Part shown: piece after piece, positions 24,298-32,244 of the stretch
How the letters are laid out: each line of letters opens with the position of its first letter
How positions within the stretch are numbered: the first letter of the stretch is position 1
Source: an uncultured Flavobacteriales bacterium
GTDB lineage: Bacteria; Bacteroidota; Bacteroidia; Flavobacteriales; Weeksellaceae
Assembly: GCA_937876095.1 (NCBI GenBank)
Contig: CALFIE010000034.1
Coordinates: 1-33,355, forward strand
Direction of reading: 5' to 3'
DNA: 33,355 nt
The notes under the pieces: generated by a model
The model's input: the letters and a program-made list of their open reading frames with translations, nothing else
What the model was told of the DNA's origin: nothing
Database searches by the model: none
Position numbers and translations under genes: made by a program

Positions 24298-24332
24298 AAA
24301 AAAAGTTTCAACCCAAAGTTGAAACTTTTTTT
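24298..24332. terminator. Strong terminator after the GlmU-like gene
   Basis: GTTTCAAC (24305-24312) and GTTGAAAC (24318-24325), extended by five A-T pairs, form a 13-bp stem with a 5-base loop and T-runs in both directions. On the minus strand it ends the GlmU-like gene and separates it from the ECF operon. Confidence 0.9.
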
Positions 24333-24349
24333 GACTAAAATTATTTTTA

Positions 24350-25510
24350 TCAGTTTTGCATGTATATATGCTTCAAAACATCTTTATCTTCTTCTGTTAA
24401 AGGGATTTTTCGTCTTGCCATTGCTTTTTCGGCAACTTCATACGCTTTTTCTAGGTTGAATTTTTCGTCGCCTTTCATTCCGCCCCAACTGAAATTCTCA
24501 ATCAAATTCGGTGGAAAACCACTTTTGAAAATATTGGCAGCAACACCAACTACAGTCCCTGTATTAAATTGTGTATTGATAGCGGTTTTGGAGTGATCTC
24601 CCATCAGTAAACCACAAAATTGCAAGCCTGTATTTACAAATTTTTTCTTGTGATAGTTCCATAATTTCACTTCGGCATAGTTGTTTTTCAGGTTAGATGA
24701 GTTGGTATCTGCTCCCAAATTGCACCATTCTCCAATCACCGAATTCCCAACAAAACCTTCGTGTCCTTTATTGGAAAATCCAAAAATTACGATATTATTT
24801 ACTTCGCCACCAATTTTACATTGCGGACCAATCGTAGTTGCACCATAAATTTTGGCACCCATATTTATTTTTGAACCTTCACAAAGCGCTAAACCACCAC
24901 GTACAAGTGAGCCCTCCATAATTTCAGCATTTTTGCCAACGTAGATTTTGCCAGTTTTGCAATTCAGGGTGGCAAATTCTATTTCGGCGCCTTCTTCTAT
25001 GAACAAATCTTCTGGTTCTCCCAAAAAATTATTGGTAGGTGATAATTCTTTGGAAGTTCTATTTTTAGTAATGAGGTCGAAATCAAAATTCAGGGCTTCA
25101 TTATTTAAAGAAAATAAATCGGTAGGTTTTTTGAAAAAAAGCAATTCTTCTGTAATATCCGTCATTTTCTCAATCTGTGAAAGCGAAAAATTAGCCATAT
25201 CAACTTGCGTAGCAATTACCTCATCTTGATAGACCAATGCTTCACCTGGTTGCAAATCTTTGATTTGTTGCAATACATTTTCAGTCGGGATAAAATTGGG
25301 AACCAAGAGCAAACTCAATTCTTTTTCGGGGTGTGAAAATTTATTTTGAAGATAATCTTCAGTAATATAACCAACTTTATCAATATTCAATAATTTTCGC
25401 CAACGTTCTGAGAATGTGAGAATTCCGCAACGCATTTCTGCAATTGGCCGTGTAAAAGATAACGGAAGAAAATCTCCCCAATATTGTGCATCAGAAAAAA
25501 TGAGTTGCAT
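24350..25510 (-). CDS. GlmU-like sugar-1-phosphate nucleotidyltransferase/acyltransferase of Bacteroidetes
   Basis: 386 residues. The N-terminus has L-P-L-S-F-T-R-P-I-A-E-M-R-C-G-I-L-T-F-S-E-R-W, broken here as L-P-L-S-F-T-R-P then R-C-G-I, the mark of the Bacteroidetes GlmU-like family (TIGR03991, from memory). The second half is a left-handed beta-helix of hexapeptide repeats (about 165-330: L-N-C-K-T-G-K-I-Y-V-G, S-L-V-R-G-G, G-A-K-I-Y-G-A-T-T-I-G-P), as in acyltransferases. It is thought to make UDP-GlcNAc from glucosamine-1-phosphate in place of canonical GlmU, for peptidoglycan and lipid A. Its own TAnnTTTG box is at 25563-25570, just after the rpmE2 terminator. Confidence 0.87.
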   Translation of the reverse strand: MQLIFSDAQYWGDFLPLSFTRPIAEMRCGILTFSERWRKLLNIDKVGYITEDYLQNKFSHPEKELSLLLVPNFIPTENVLQQIKDLQPGEALVYQDEVIATQVDMANFSLSQIEKMTDITEELLFFKKPTDLFSLNNEALNFDFDLITKNRTSKELSPTNNFLGEPEDLFIEEGAEIEFATLNCKTGKIYVGKNAEIMEGSLVRGGLALCEGSKINMGAKIYGATTIGPQCKIGGEVNNIVIFGFSNKGHEGFVGNSVIGEWCNLGADTNSSNLKNNYAEVKLWNYHKKKFVNTGLQFCGLLMGDHSKTAINTQFNTGTVVGVAANIFKSGFPPNLIENFSWGGMKGDEKFNLEKAYEVAEKAMARRKIPLTEEDKDVLKHIYMQN

Positions 25511-25562
25511 AGCGTATTTTGTTTGTAGTTACTGGTTTTCAGATTTTTTAACTGAAAGAAAA

Positions 25563-25570
25563 CAAATTTA
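25563..25570 (-). promoter_or_regulatory. TAnnTTTG -7 box of the GlmU-like gene
   Basis: On the minus strand TAAATTTG matches the consensus, 52 bases before the ATG at 25510 and only a few bases after the rpmE2 terminator. Confidence 0.5.
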
Positions 25571-25604
25571 CAAAAAAATCCTTCAAAAAAAATTTTGAAG
25601 GATT
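25571..25604 (-). terminator. Terminator of rpmE2
   Basis: AATCCTTCAAAA (25577-25588) and its complement (25593-25604) form a perfect 12-bp stem with a 4-base loop. On the minus strand it is followed by seven T. Confidence 0.9.
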
Positions 25605-25632
25605 CCTTATTTTATTGATAAAATTAGCAAAA

Positions 25633-25884
25633 TTATTTTGCAAATTTTTTGTATTTGTTCATAAATTTATCTACTCTACCTGCAGTATCTACCAATTTTT
25701 GTTTACCTGTGTAGAAAGGGTGAGACGTAGAAGAAATCTCCATTTTGATCAATGGGTATTCTGTACCTTCGTACTCTATCGTGTCTCTAGTATCTGCAGT
25801 AGATTTGCAAAGAAACATCTCGTCATTACTCATATCTTTGAAAACAACAAGTCTATAATTTTCTGGGTGTATTCCGTTTTTCAT
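25633..25884 (-). CDS. rpmE2: 50S ribosomal protein L31 type B
   Basis: 83 residues, normal for type B. It starts M-K-N-G-I-H-P-E-N-Y-R-L-V-V-F-K-D and has I-E-Y-E-G-T-E-Y-P-L, then S-H-P-F-Y-T-G-K-Q-K-L-V-D-T-A-G-R-V-D-K-F. The zinc-binding cysteines of type A L31 are absent, so this is the zinc-independent form. It bridges the 50S and 30S subunits. A TAnnTTTG box at 25961-25968 gives a leader of about 70 bases, longer than most here, in which only a short TTCAAA/TTTGAA stem is visible. Confidence 0.96.
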   Translation of the reverse strand: MKNGIHPENYRLVVFKDMSNDEMFLCKSTADTRDTIEYEGTEYPLIKMEISSTSHPFYTGKQKLVDTAGRVDKFMNKYKKFAK

Positions 25885-25960
25885 AACTGATTTTTATTTA
25901 ATATTTTCAAAAAATTGCTTTGAAATAGTAATGGATATTTCTCTGCCGAATTTTAGGTTG

Positions 25961-25968
25961 CAAAAATA
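25961..25968 (-). promoter_or_regulatory. TAnnTTTG -7 box of rpmE2
   Basis: On the minus strand TATTTTTG matches the consensus, 76 bases before the ATG. Confidence 0.55.
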
Positions 25969-26037
25969 CTCATTTTTTTTAAATCTACAAAATACGATGA
26001 TAATATTTTTTGCGTTTCTATTTTCAACAAATTTACC

Positions 26038-26045
26038 TACATTTG
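26038..26045 (+). promoter_or_regulatory. TAnnTTTG -7 box of the 26150 lipoprotein gene
   Basis: TACATTTG matches the consensus, divergent from the rpmE2 promoter, and is 104 bases before the ATG. A TTTTTTG about 25 bases upstream is a possible, somewhat distant, -33 element. Confidence 0.45.
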
Positions 26046-26149
26046 ACTATTATAAATTTAACTCCAATTTTGGAAGCGTTTTACACTACTTTCAACACCA
26101 CCGAAAGTTGCTTGATTAGAGCGTTTTTCATTAATAAAAATAGATAAAA

Positions 26150-27553
26150 ATGAAACTAAAAATAGTATTTGCACTGTCTTTTTGGGGACTGCTTTTGATT
26201 TTTTCTTGTAATAGAGATGATATCAGTTTCCAAAGTCCGACTCAATTGTTGCGATTTTCTAGAGATACCGTTTTTTGCGACACGGTTTACAACCAAGTTC
26301 GCAGCGAAACGTATGGCGTGAAAGTATATAATGATGAGGACCAAGACATCATGATTCCGAAAATTTCTTTGGAAAAAGGAAATTCATCGCTCTACAAAAT
26401 AAATGTAGATGGTAAATCTGGAACTATTTTTACCAATGTTCCGCTTCGCAAAAAAGACAGTCTGTTTATTTTTGTAGAAATTGCACCGTCTATTTCTGGT
26501 AGTAGCGAAATTATTGCAGAAGACCGTATTTTGTTTGAAAATCCGGCAGGAAATCAGCACATCAATCTCTATTCTACGGTACAAGATGCCGAATTTTTTA
26601 TAGAAACAGTTCCCGGAACCAATGTAATTAGTACCAATACAACTTGGACCAATAATAAAGCTAAGATTATTTTCGGGGATTTAACTGTGGAAGATGGAGT
26701 TACGCTGAATATACAAGCCGGAACCAAAGTCTATTTCCATAAAAACTCTGGAATGTTGATTGGTAAAAGTGCAACTCTAAATGTAAATGGTGATTTAGGA
26801 ACAGAAGTTACTTTTCGTGGTGATCGAAACGATCCAAAATATGACACCATTCCAAAAAACTGGAACGGAATTTCTATGGATATTGGCTCTAATTTGAATA
26901 TGAACTACGCCAAAGTTTTTGGTGGAACCACAGGTTTGAGTTTACTACAAACCAATGCAGTTATTAATAACACCATCATTCACACACATCAGGAATACGG
27001 AATTATGGCAATCAATTCGGTCGTTAATTCTAAAAATTTGGTAATGAATAATTGCGGAAACGCAGATTTAGGTATTTACAAAGGTGGAAATTACACCTTA
27101 ACACACGCAACATTTGCAAATTATTGGGATTTCAATTCTACACTTCCTGGATTGGCAATTTATGCTACAAATGAATACAACAACGGCACCACTACAGAAT
27201 TTGGAGCACTTTCTCTTACCCTTAATAATTCTATTTGCTACACTTCTGCACAAAACGCGATACAATTCAAGCCCATTTCTGGACAAAGTTTTGTGTACCA
27301 AATTCAGAACGGATTACTGAAATACAACGCTTCATCTGCAGGTTTTGTATTTGATGCCAATCCGAATATACAATCATCGATCCAAAATCAAGATCCAAAA
27401 TTTCAAAACTATTATACCGAAAAAATGAACTTGCGTGTAAAAGCAGATTCTCCTACTAAAAACAAAGGAAATTCATCGGTTGCAAGCACGGTTCCTTTAG
27501 ACATTGTGAAAGTTAGCCGAACTTCAAATCCTACGATTGGAGCGTACCAATAA
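26150..27553 (+). CDS. Surface lipoprotein with right-handed beta-helix-like domain
   Basis: 467 residues. The lipoprotein signal ends in L-I-F-S-C with Cys20, followed by N-R-D-D; acidic residues at this place resemble the lipoprotein export signal that sends Bacteroidetes lipoproteins to the cell surface. Residues about 30-145 look like a beta-sandwich. From about 165 there are repeated short strands (I-I-F-G-D-L-T-V-E-D-G-V-T-L-N-I-Q-A-G-T-K-V, A-T-L-N-V-N-G-D-L-G-T-E-V-T-F-R-G, then N-N-T-I-I-H-T-H) as in parallel beta-helix proteins. The end (S-P-x-x-N-K-G then I-G-A-Y-Q) is typical of such families. No catalytic motif is recognised; substrate unknown. It stands alone with its own promoter. 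Confidence 0.8.
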   Translation: MKLKIVFALSFWGLLLIFSCNRDDISFQSPTQLLRFSRDTVFCDTVYNQVRSETYGVKVYNDEDQDIMIPKISLEKGNSSLYKINVDGKSGTIFTNVPLRKKDSLFIFVEIAPSISGSSEIIAEDRILFENPAGNQHINLYSTVQDAEFFIETVPGTNVISTNTTWTNNKAKIIFGDLTVEDGVTLNIQAGTKVYFHKNSGMLIGKSATLNVNGDLGTEVTFRGDRNDPKYDTIPKNWNGISMDIGSNLNMNYAKVFGGTTGLSLLQTNAVINNTIIHTHQEYGIMAINSVVNSKNLVMNNCGNADLGIYKGGNYTLTHATFANYWDFNSTLPGLAIYATNEYNNGTTTEFGALSLTLNNSICYTSAQNAIQFKPISGQSFVYQIQNGLLKYNASSAGFVFDANPNIQSSIQNQDPKFQNYYTEKMNLRVKADSPTKNKGNSSVASTVPLDIVKVSRTSNPTIGAYQ

Positions 27554-27566
27554 TGATGAGTGGTGT

Positions 27567-27655
27567 TGGAAGTTGGAAGATGGATGTTTGAAGTAAAAAA
27601 CACCTTTTTCTTTTTCCTTTTATCTTGTGTCTTTTAACTTGTATCTTTTGTTTTA
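27567..27655. repeat. Low-complexity element before the mazG-like gene
   Basis: Degenerate GGAAGTT/GGAAGAT repeats (27567-27590) are followed by a run of CTTTTTCTTTTTCCTTTTATCTTGTGTCTTTTAACTTGT-type motifs. It includes a 16-base copy (27569-27584) also found at 28005-28020. No gene. Confidence 0.55.
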
Positions 27656-27666
27656 AAGTAAAATTT

Positions 27667-27993
27667 ATGGAAATCACCAATCTGCAAAATCAAGTAGATG
27701 AATGGATCAAAAAAGTGGGAGTTCGCTATTTCAGTGAACTTACGAATATGGCAATTCTCACCGAAGAAACAGGCGAAGTTGCAAGAATTATCGCAAGAAG
27801 ATACGGTGAACAATCCGAGAAAGAATCCGACAAAACTAAAAATTTAGGTGAAGAATTAGCAGATGTTCTTTTCGTAACATTATGTCTTGCCAACCAAACC
27901 AATACCGATTTGCAAGCCGCATTTGATGAAAAAATGAAGAAAAAAACAGAACGGGATTTCGATAGACATCAAAATAATTTAAAATTGAAGTAG
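27667..27993 (+). CDS. MazG-like nucleotide pyrophosphohydrolase
   Basis: 108 residues from the ATG at 27667; a start at 27625 would add 14 residues encoded by the low-complexity repeat and is unlikely. The MazG fold motif is clear: E-E-T-G-E near residue 36, then E-E-L-A-D about 28 residues later (E-x-x-E...E-x-x-D, magnesium ligands). Single-domain members hydrolyse nucleoside triphosphates, often non-canonical ones, to monophosphate and pyrophosphate in the cytosol. It lies 63 bases before aroA; both flanks carry the same 16-base repeat. The exact substrate cannot be told. Confidence 0.88.
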   Translation: MEITNLQNQVDEWIKKVGVRYFSELTNMAILTEETGEVARIIARRYGEQSEKESDKTKNLGEELADVLFVTLCLANQTNTDLQAAFDEKMKKKTERDFDRHQNNLKLK

Positions 27994-28001
27994 TTTGGGA
28001 G

Positions 28002-28040
28002 AATGAAGTTGGAAGATGGAAGTTGAAAAATTGAAGGATT
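28002..28040. repeat. Short low-complexity element between the mazG-like gene and aroA
   Basis: GAAGTTGGAAGATGGA (28005-28020) repeats exactly the 16 bases at 27569-27584 and is followed by further AGTTGAAAAATTGAAGG variants. Confidence 0.6.
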
Positions 28041-28056
28041 TTGTTTTAAAAAAAAT

Positions 28057-29283
28057 ATGCAGTTAAAAAAATCTATTGTACTTAAAAACAAAACCATAGA
28101 AATAAGCGGTTCGAAAAGCATTTCGAATCGTCTTTTGATTTTGGCGAAAATTTTTAAAAATATCCAAATAGAAAACCTCTCTAATTCGCAAGATACCGCG
28201 CTTTTGCAAAAAGCACTTTCAGAAAATTCCGAAATCATAGATATTCATCACGCAGGAACTGCAATGCGATTTTTGACCTCGTATTTTGCGATTTTGGAAG
28301 GCAAAAAAACCATTCTCACCGGTTCTGATCGCATGAAACAGCGACCAATACAACCTTTGGTAGAAGCATTGCGAGATTTAGGCGCTGAAATTACCTACTT
28401 AGAAAACGAAGGTTTTCCGCCACTTGAAATCATTGGGGAAAATTTGGTGAAGAGTTACGTGAAAATTTCCGCCAATATTTCGAGTCAGTTTATCACTTCA
28501 CTACTATTAATTGGCGCGAAATTACACAACGGATTGCAAGTAGAATTGTTAGGCGAAATTACTTCACTCCCTTATTTACAGATGACTTTGAAAATGTTGT
28601 CCGAAGTTGGAATTCATTATGAATTTCGGGGAAATGTCATTAAAGTTTTACCATATCAATCCAAAAAAGAATCCCATTTTGTACACTACGAAGTAGAAAG
28701 TGATTGGAGTTCGGCTTCGTATTTCTATGCTCTAAGTGCGATTAGTAGAGAAAACATCAACCTGAAAAGTTTCAGAACGCAATCTTTGCAAGGTGATGCT
28801 GTTTTGAAGCAAATTTATTGGGGTTTTTTTGGAGTAAACACCATTTCTGACGGCGCCGAAAATTTGATTTCACTTTTCCCAGAAAAAAAATACAAATTTC
28901 CTGAAAAAATTTCATTGGATATGAATGATTGTCCAGACATCGCGCAAACTCTTTGTGTGACTTGTGTTGCGCTGAATATTCCGTTTGAAATTTCAGGATT
29001 GGGAACTCTGAAAGTGAAAGAAACCGATCGATTGATTGCTTTGCAAAACGAACTGAAAAAAATTGGTTGCATCACCGAAATTACCGAAAATTCGATTAAA
29101 AGTTTGAAATTCTTCGAGCCTGATTCTGATATATCTATTGCTACTTACAACGATCACAGAATGGCGATGAGTTTTGCGCCTTATTGTTTGGTGAAAGAAC
29201 TCAATATCGAAAATCCAGAAGTAGTTGAAAAATCGTATCCCAATTTTTGGAAAGATTTTGAGAAAGTGGTAATTTGTGAATGA
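28057..29283 (+). CDS. aroA: 3-phosphoshikimate 1-carboxyvinyltransferase (EPSP synthase)
   Basis: 408 residues, on the short side of the AroA range but typical for Bacteroidetes. It joins shikimate-3-phosphate and phosphoenolpyruvate in aromatic amino acid synthesis. Visible signatures: G-S-K-S-I-S-N-R at residues 18-25 (phosphate binding), H-A-G-T-A-M-R-F at 65-72, D-R-M-K-Q-R-P-I near 91-98, D-C-P-D near 290 with the catalytic aspartate, and L-K-V-K-E-T-D-R near 315. Residue 72 is Phe where E. coli has Pro101. It follows the mazG-like gene after 63 bases and could share its transcript. Confidence 0.94.
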   Translation: MQLKKSIVLKNKTIEISGSKSISNRLLILAKIFKNIQIENLSNSQDTALLQKALSENSEIIDIHHAGTAMRFLTSYFAILEGKKTILTGSDRMKQRPIQPLVEALRDLGAEITYLENEGFPPLEIIGENLVKSYVKISANISSQFITSLLLIGAKLHNGLQVELLGEITSLPYLQMTLKMLSEVGIHYEFRGNVIKVLPYQSKKESHFVHYEVESDWSSASYFYALSAISRENINLKSFRTQSLQGDAVLKQIYWGFFGVNTISDGAENLISLFPEKKYKFPEKISLDMNDCPDIAQTLCVTCVALNIPFEISGLGTLKVKETDRLIALQNELKKIGCITEITENSIKSLKFFEPDSDISIATYNDHRMAMSFAPYCLVKELNIENPEVVEKSYPNFWKDFEKVVICE

Positions 29284-29408
29284 GATAATTTGGTAATTTG
29301 AAAATTATTTTTGCTATGTCATTGACTTCGTCTAATCTTCAATTTCTGAACGAAACAAAACGTAGTCAAGAATCTCTAAATCTAAAAAATGAAAAACTAA
29401 CCACAAAG

Positions 29409-29473
29409 TTTGTCATTCCGTAGGAATCTCAACTTTTTTAAATTAACAATTTAGATTCCTACGGAATGACAAA
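29409..29473. repeat. Long palindromic element with perfect 21-bp arms
   Basis: The left arm 29409-29429 (TTTGTCATTCCGTAGGAATCT minus its last base, then T) and the right arm 29453-29473 are exact reverse complements over 21 bases, with a 23-base AT-rich loop. It sits in the 279-base gap between aroA and the dehydrogenase gene. The sequence resembles REP-like dispersed elements common in Flavobacteriia (from memory). There is no T-run, so it is not a usual terminator. Nearby, 29323-29380 contains a second, less exact element of the same flavour. Confidence 0.75.
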
Positions 29474-29520
29474 TAAACGGCTTAAATCGATTTTATTATA
29501 AATGTCAATATTTAAAAAAA

Positions 29521-29556
29521 CTCGAAACTTGCAACTCGCAACTCGAAACATGTAAC
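29521..29556. repeat. Short quasi-tandem repeat before the dehydrogenase gene
   Basis: Three copies of a 7-10-base unit (CTCGAAACTTGCAA, CTCGCAA, CTCGAAACATGTAA) end 6 bases before the ATG at 29563. No gene. Confidence 0.5.
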
Positions 29557-29562
29557 AAAAAA

Positions 29563-30363
29563 ATGAAACCCGAAAATAATACCATCATCATCACAGGAAC
29601 TTCCGCAGGAATTGGCTTTGCTTTGGCTGAATATTTCGGCAAAAAAGGCAACAAAGTTTATGGTTTGAGCCGAAAAAATGTAGAATCACCCTATTTCACA
29701 ACCATTGCAACCGATGTTACCGATAATTCTGCGATTGATAAAGCCATTTCAGAGATTTTAATTGCTGAAAAAAAAATTGATGTCCTCATCAACAACGCAG
29801 GAATGGGAATGGTTGGTCCAATTGAAAATGCTACACAAGAAGAAATTTTGAAATTATTCAACCTCAATTTGGCAGGTTCTGTAATGATGATGTCTGCAGT
29901 TTTACCGAAAATGCGTGAGCAAAAATCGGGGAAAATCATCAATATTTCGAGCATTGGCTCGGAAATGGGACTTCCGTTTCGTGGATTTTATTCGGCATCG
30001 AAATCAGCGATAGATAAAGTGACAGAGGCAATTCGCTACGAAGTTTTACCTTGGAATTTGCAAATTACGAGTTTGCATTTGGGCGACATCAAAACCAATA
30101 TTGCAGAAAATAGACTGAAAACCAACGTTTCAGATGCGTACAAATCAACATTCGAGAAAGTGTATGCTTCTATGAACGAACACGTAGACAAAGGTAGCGA
30201 ACCAATAGAAGTGGCAGAATTTATAGAATATCTTTTACAAAAAAATAAATTAAAACCACACTATTATTTTGGAGTTTTTGGACAAAAAATTGGGGTATAT
30301 TTGAAGTGGATTCTACCACAAACTTGGTATGAAAATCTGATGAAAAAGTACAACCATCTTTGA
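29563..30363 (+). CDS. Short-chain dehydrogenase/reductase
   Basis: 266 residues of the classical SDR family. The NAD(P)-binding motif is T-G-T-S-A-G-I-G at residues about 11-18. N-N-A-G is near 84, the active-site serine is in I-N-I-S-S-I-G-S near 130, and Y-S-A-S-K near 147 carries the catalytic Tyr and Lys. Substrate cannot be told from sequence. It is cytosolic. A terminator begins inside its stop region, so the gene is probably its own unit. Basic residues after the Rossmann beta-2 strand (S-R-K-N) hint at NADPH, which is inference. Confidence 0.9.
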   Translation: MKPENNTIIITGTSAGIGFALAEYFGKKGNKVYGLSRKNVESPYFTTIATDVTDNSAIDKAISEILIAEKKIDVLINNAGMGMVGPIENATQEEILKLFNLNLAGSVMMMSAVLPKMREQKSGKIINISSIGSEMGLPFRGFYSASKSAIDKVTEAIRYEVLPWNLQITSLHLGDIKTNIAENRLKTNVSDAYKSTFEKVYASMNEHVDKGSEPIEVAEFIEYLLQKNKLKPHYYFGVFGQKIGVYLKWILPQTWYENLMKKYNHL

Positions 30364-30372
30364 TGGTTTTTT
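30352..30372 (+). terminator. Terminator overlapping the dehydrogenase stop codon
   Basis: AACCATC (30352-30358), a TTT loop and GATGGTT (30362-30368) form a perfect 7-bp stem followed by a T-run to 30372. The stop codon TGA (30361-30363) is part of the hairpin. Confidence 0.8.
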
Positions 30373-30437
30373 AATTTATAATTGTTTAAAAAAATAACTG
30401 ACCTCTATTTTCGTTTTTTCTAAAATATACCATCTAA

Positions 30438-32042
30438 TTGAAATTAAAGATTTTCATATTATTTTTCATCTTCTCCTTTTTGTTTCTGAAATCCCAACAG
30501 AAACCATTTATCTTGATAGATTCTCAAACCAAAAAAGAATTCCCCAAAAAAGATTCGATTTCTGCAGTGAAATTTTTGGATTCTTTGGCGGAAAATAATT
30601 ATTATTTCACTAAAATCATCAACGTAGAAAAAAATAATTCGACCACCAAAATTATCTTTGATAAAGGCAAAAATTTCAACCAAGCAGAAGTGAAAATTTC
30701 ACCAGAATTGGCAGAAAAACTACACTTGAAATCCAAATTTTTTACCAAAAATTTGGATTCGCTCAAGAGAAACATCAATGAAAATTATAGAAATCAAGGC
30801 TTTGCTTTTAATAGAGTGAAAACAAAATTTCTTGGGATGCAACAAAACATTCCGAAAGTACAGATTTCGGTAATTGCCGACCAACAAAGAAAAATTGACG
30901 GTTTTGTTTTGAAAGGTTATGAAAAAGTCCCGAAACGCTTCATCAAAAATTTGGAAAAAGAATTTCAGGGTAAAATCTATGATGATAAAAATTTAGTTGC
31001 CATCAATAAGTCGCTGCAAAATCATCCTTTTATTACGTTAGAAAAACCACCACAAACATTGTTTACCAAAGATTCTACACAAGTTTTTCTTTTTATGCAA
31101 AAGAAAAAATCCAATTCGTTTGATGGTATGATTGGTTTTGGGAACGATAAATCCGAGAAATTCACCATCAATGGTTCTATCAATGTCCAATTTAGAAATA
31201 TGTTTAATGGTTTTGAGGCGATTTCTATTTTTTGGCAACGCAATCCAGACAAAGGTCAAACTTTTGATTTACAGACAGATGTACCGTATTTTTTTGGGTC
31301 TAATCTCGGTTTCAATGCAAATCTAAATATTTACAGACAAGATTCTACGTTTGCAACCTTGAAATTTTTACCTTCGGTATATTATCATCTCTCTAATCGG
31401 CAAAAAATAGGTTTAAGAGCCACGCTCGAAACTTCTACTGTGGTCAGTTCTAATTATTTAGGCGATGATTTTAGCAAAAAAGGAGTCGGAATTTGGTACA
31501 ATTACGAAGAACCTACAGAAATTGAACTGTTTATGCATACCACAAAAATCAGGTTCGAAACCGATTTGCTTTCTACCTATTACGCAAAATTGGACGAAAA
31601 TGCGGCGCAAACTCGCTATTATTTCTACGGAGAGCGAAATTTTTGGCTCAAAGGAAATCATTACCTCAATCTGAAAGCAGAATCTGCAATGCTCAATTCC
31701 AAAATCGATTTCACGAGTAATGAATTACTGCGTTTTGGTGGTTGGAATTCTTTGCGAGGTTTCAATGAGAATTCTTTGTTGGCAAATTTCTATGCTTTTG
31801 GCGGTGCAGAATATCGCTATGTAATTGGTAAACAGGCGTTTTTCGATGTTTTTGGACAATACGCACAACTAAATAATCAAACGATAATTCAGAAACCGAA
31901 ACTCTATAGTTTCGGATTGGGATTCAATTTCTTTTTACCAATCGGTTTAATGACTTTTCAGATTTCCAACGGAAATCAATTCGGAAATCCCTTGAAATTT
32001 GGAGATACGAAAATACACTGGGGAATTTTGAGTAGGTTTTAA
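30438..32042 (+). CDS. Omp85-family outer membrane beta-barrel protein
   Basis: 534 residues. The start is TTG at 30438, directly before a signal peptide (M-K-L-K-I-F...L-K-S-Q). Residues about 70-230 contain two or three POTRA-like segments (N-I-N-E-N-Y-R-N-Q-G-F, I-D-G-F-V-L-K-G-Y-E-K-V-P). The last ~290 residues alternate hydrophobic and polar residues as in a 16-strand barrel, with L-R-G-F-N near residue 435, the conserved V/L-R-G-F motif of BamA/TamA/FhaC proteins, and a C-terminal Phe. It is shorter than BamA (about 800 residues), so it is a smaller Omp85 member, perhaps for insertion or secretion of lipids or proteins. No partner gene is adjacent. Confidence 0.82.
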   Translation: MKLKIFILFFIFSFLFLKSQQKPFILIDSQTKKEFPKKDSISAVKFLDSLAENNYYFTKIINVEKNNSTTKIIFDKGKNFNQAEVKISPELAEKLHLKSKFFTKNLDSLKRNINENYRNQGFAFNRVKTKFLGMQQNIPKVQISVIADQQRKIDGFVLKGYEKVPKRFIKNLEKEFQGKIYDDKNLVAINKSLQNHPFITLEKPPQTLFTKDSTQVFLFMQKKKSNSFDGMIGFGNDKSEKFTINGSINVQFRNMFNGFEAISIFWQRNPDKGQTFDLQTDVPYFFGSNLGFNANLNIYRQDSTFATLKFLPSVYYHLSNRQKIGLRATLETSTVVSSNYLGDDFSKKGVGIWYNYEEPTEIELFMHTTKIRFETDLLSTYYAKLDENAAQTRYYFYGERNFWLKGNHYLNLKAESAMLNSKIDFTSNELLRFGGWNSLRGFNENSLLANFYAFGGAEYRYVIGKQAFFDVFGQYAQLNNQTIIQKPKLYSFGLGFNFFLPIGLMTFQISNGNQFGNPLKFGDTKIHWGILSRF

Positions 32043-32053
32043 TGATAAAATTA

Positions 32054-32172
32054 ACCGCAAAAGTGGCAAAAGTTTACAGCGACTTTAGATGCTCAAAAGG
32101 TTGCATAAGATTTCCTTTTGCAAACCTTTGTATTCTGCTTATTAGAACAATATCTTTTGTCTCTTTTGCGGT
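32054..32172. repeat. Imperfect long inverted repeat between the Omp85 gene and meaB
   Basis: 32054-32072 and the reverse complement of 32154-32172 match at 17 of 19 bases; the outer ten (ACCGCAAAAG) are exact. Inside it, AAAGGTTGCA (near 32096) and TGCAAACCTTT (near 32118) form a nested smaller stem. No gene. It looks like a REP-like or MITE-like intergenic element. Confidence 0.6.
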
Positions 32173-32220
32173 GAAAAAACTTTTTTGAAGCATTGAAAAT
32201 AGTAGAGAAAATAAATTTCT

Positions 32221-32228
32221 TATTTTTG
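32221..32228 (+). promoter_or_regulatory. TAnnTTTG -7 box of meaB
   Basis: TATTTTTG matches the consensus and ends 16 bases before the TTG start. Confidence 0.55.
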
Positions 32229-32244
32229 TAAAAACTCCACCAAA

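Noticed and set aside
27625..27666. Earlier ATG for the mazG-like gene
   Set aside because: The added residues come from low-complexity repeat sequence, and the ATG at 27667 fits the family.
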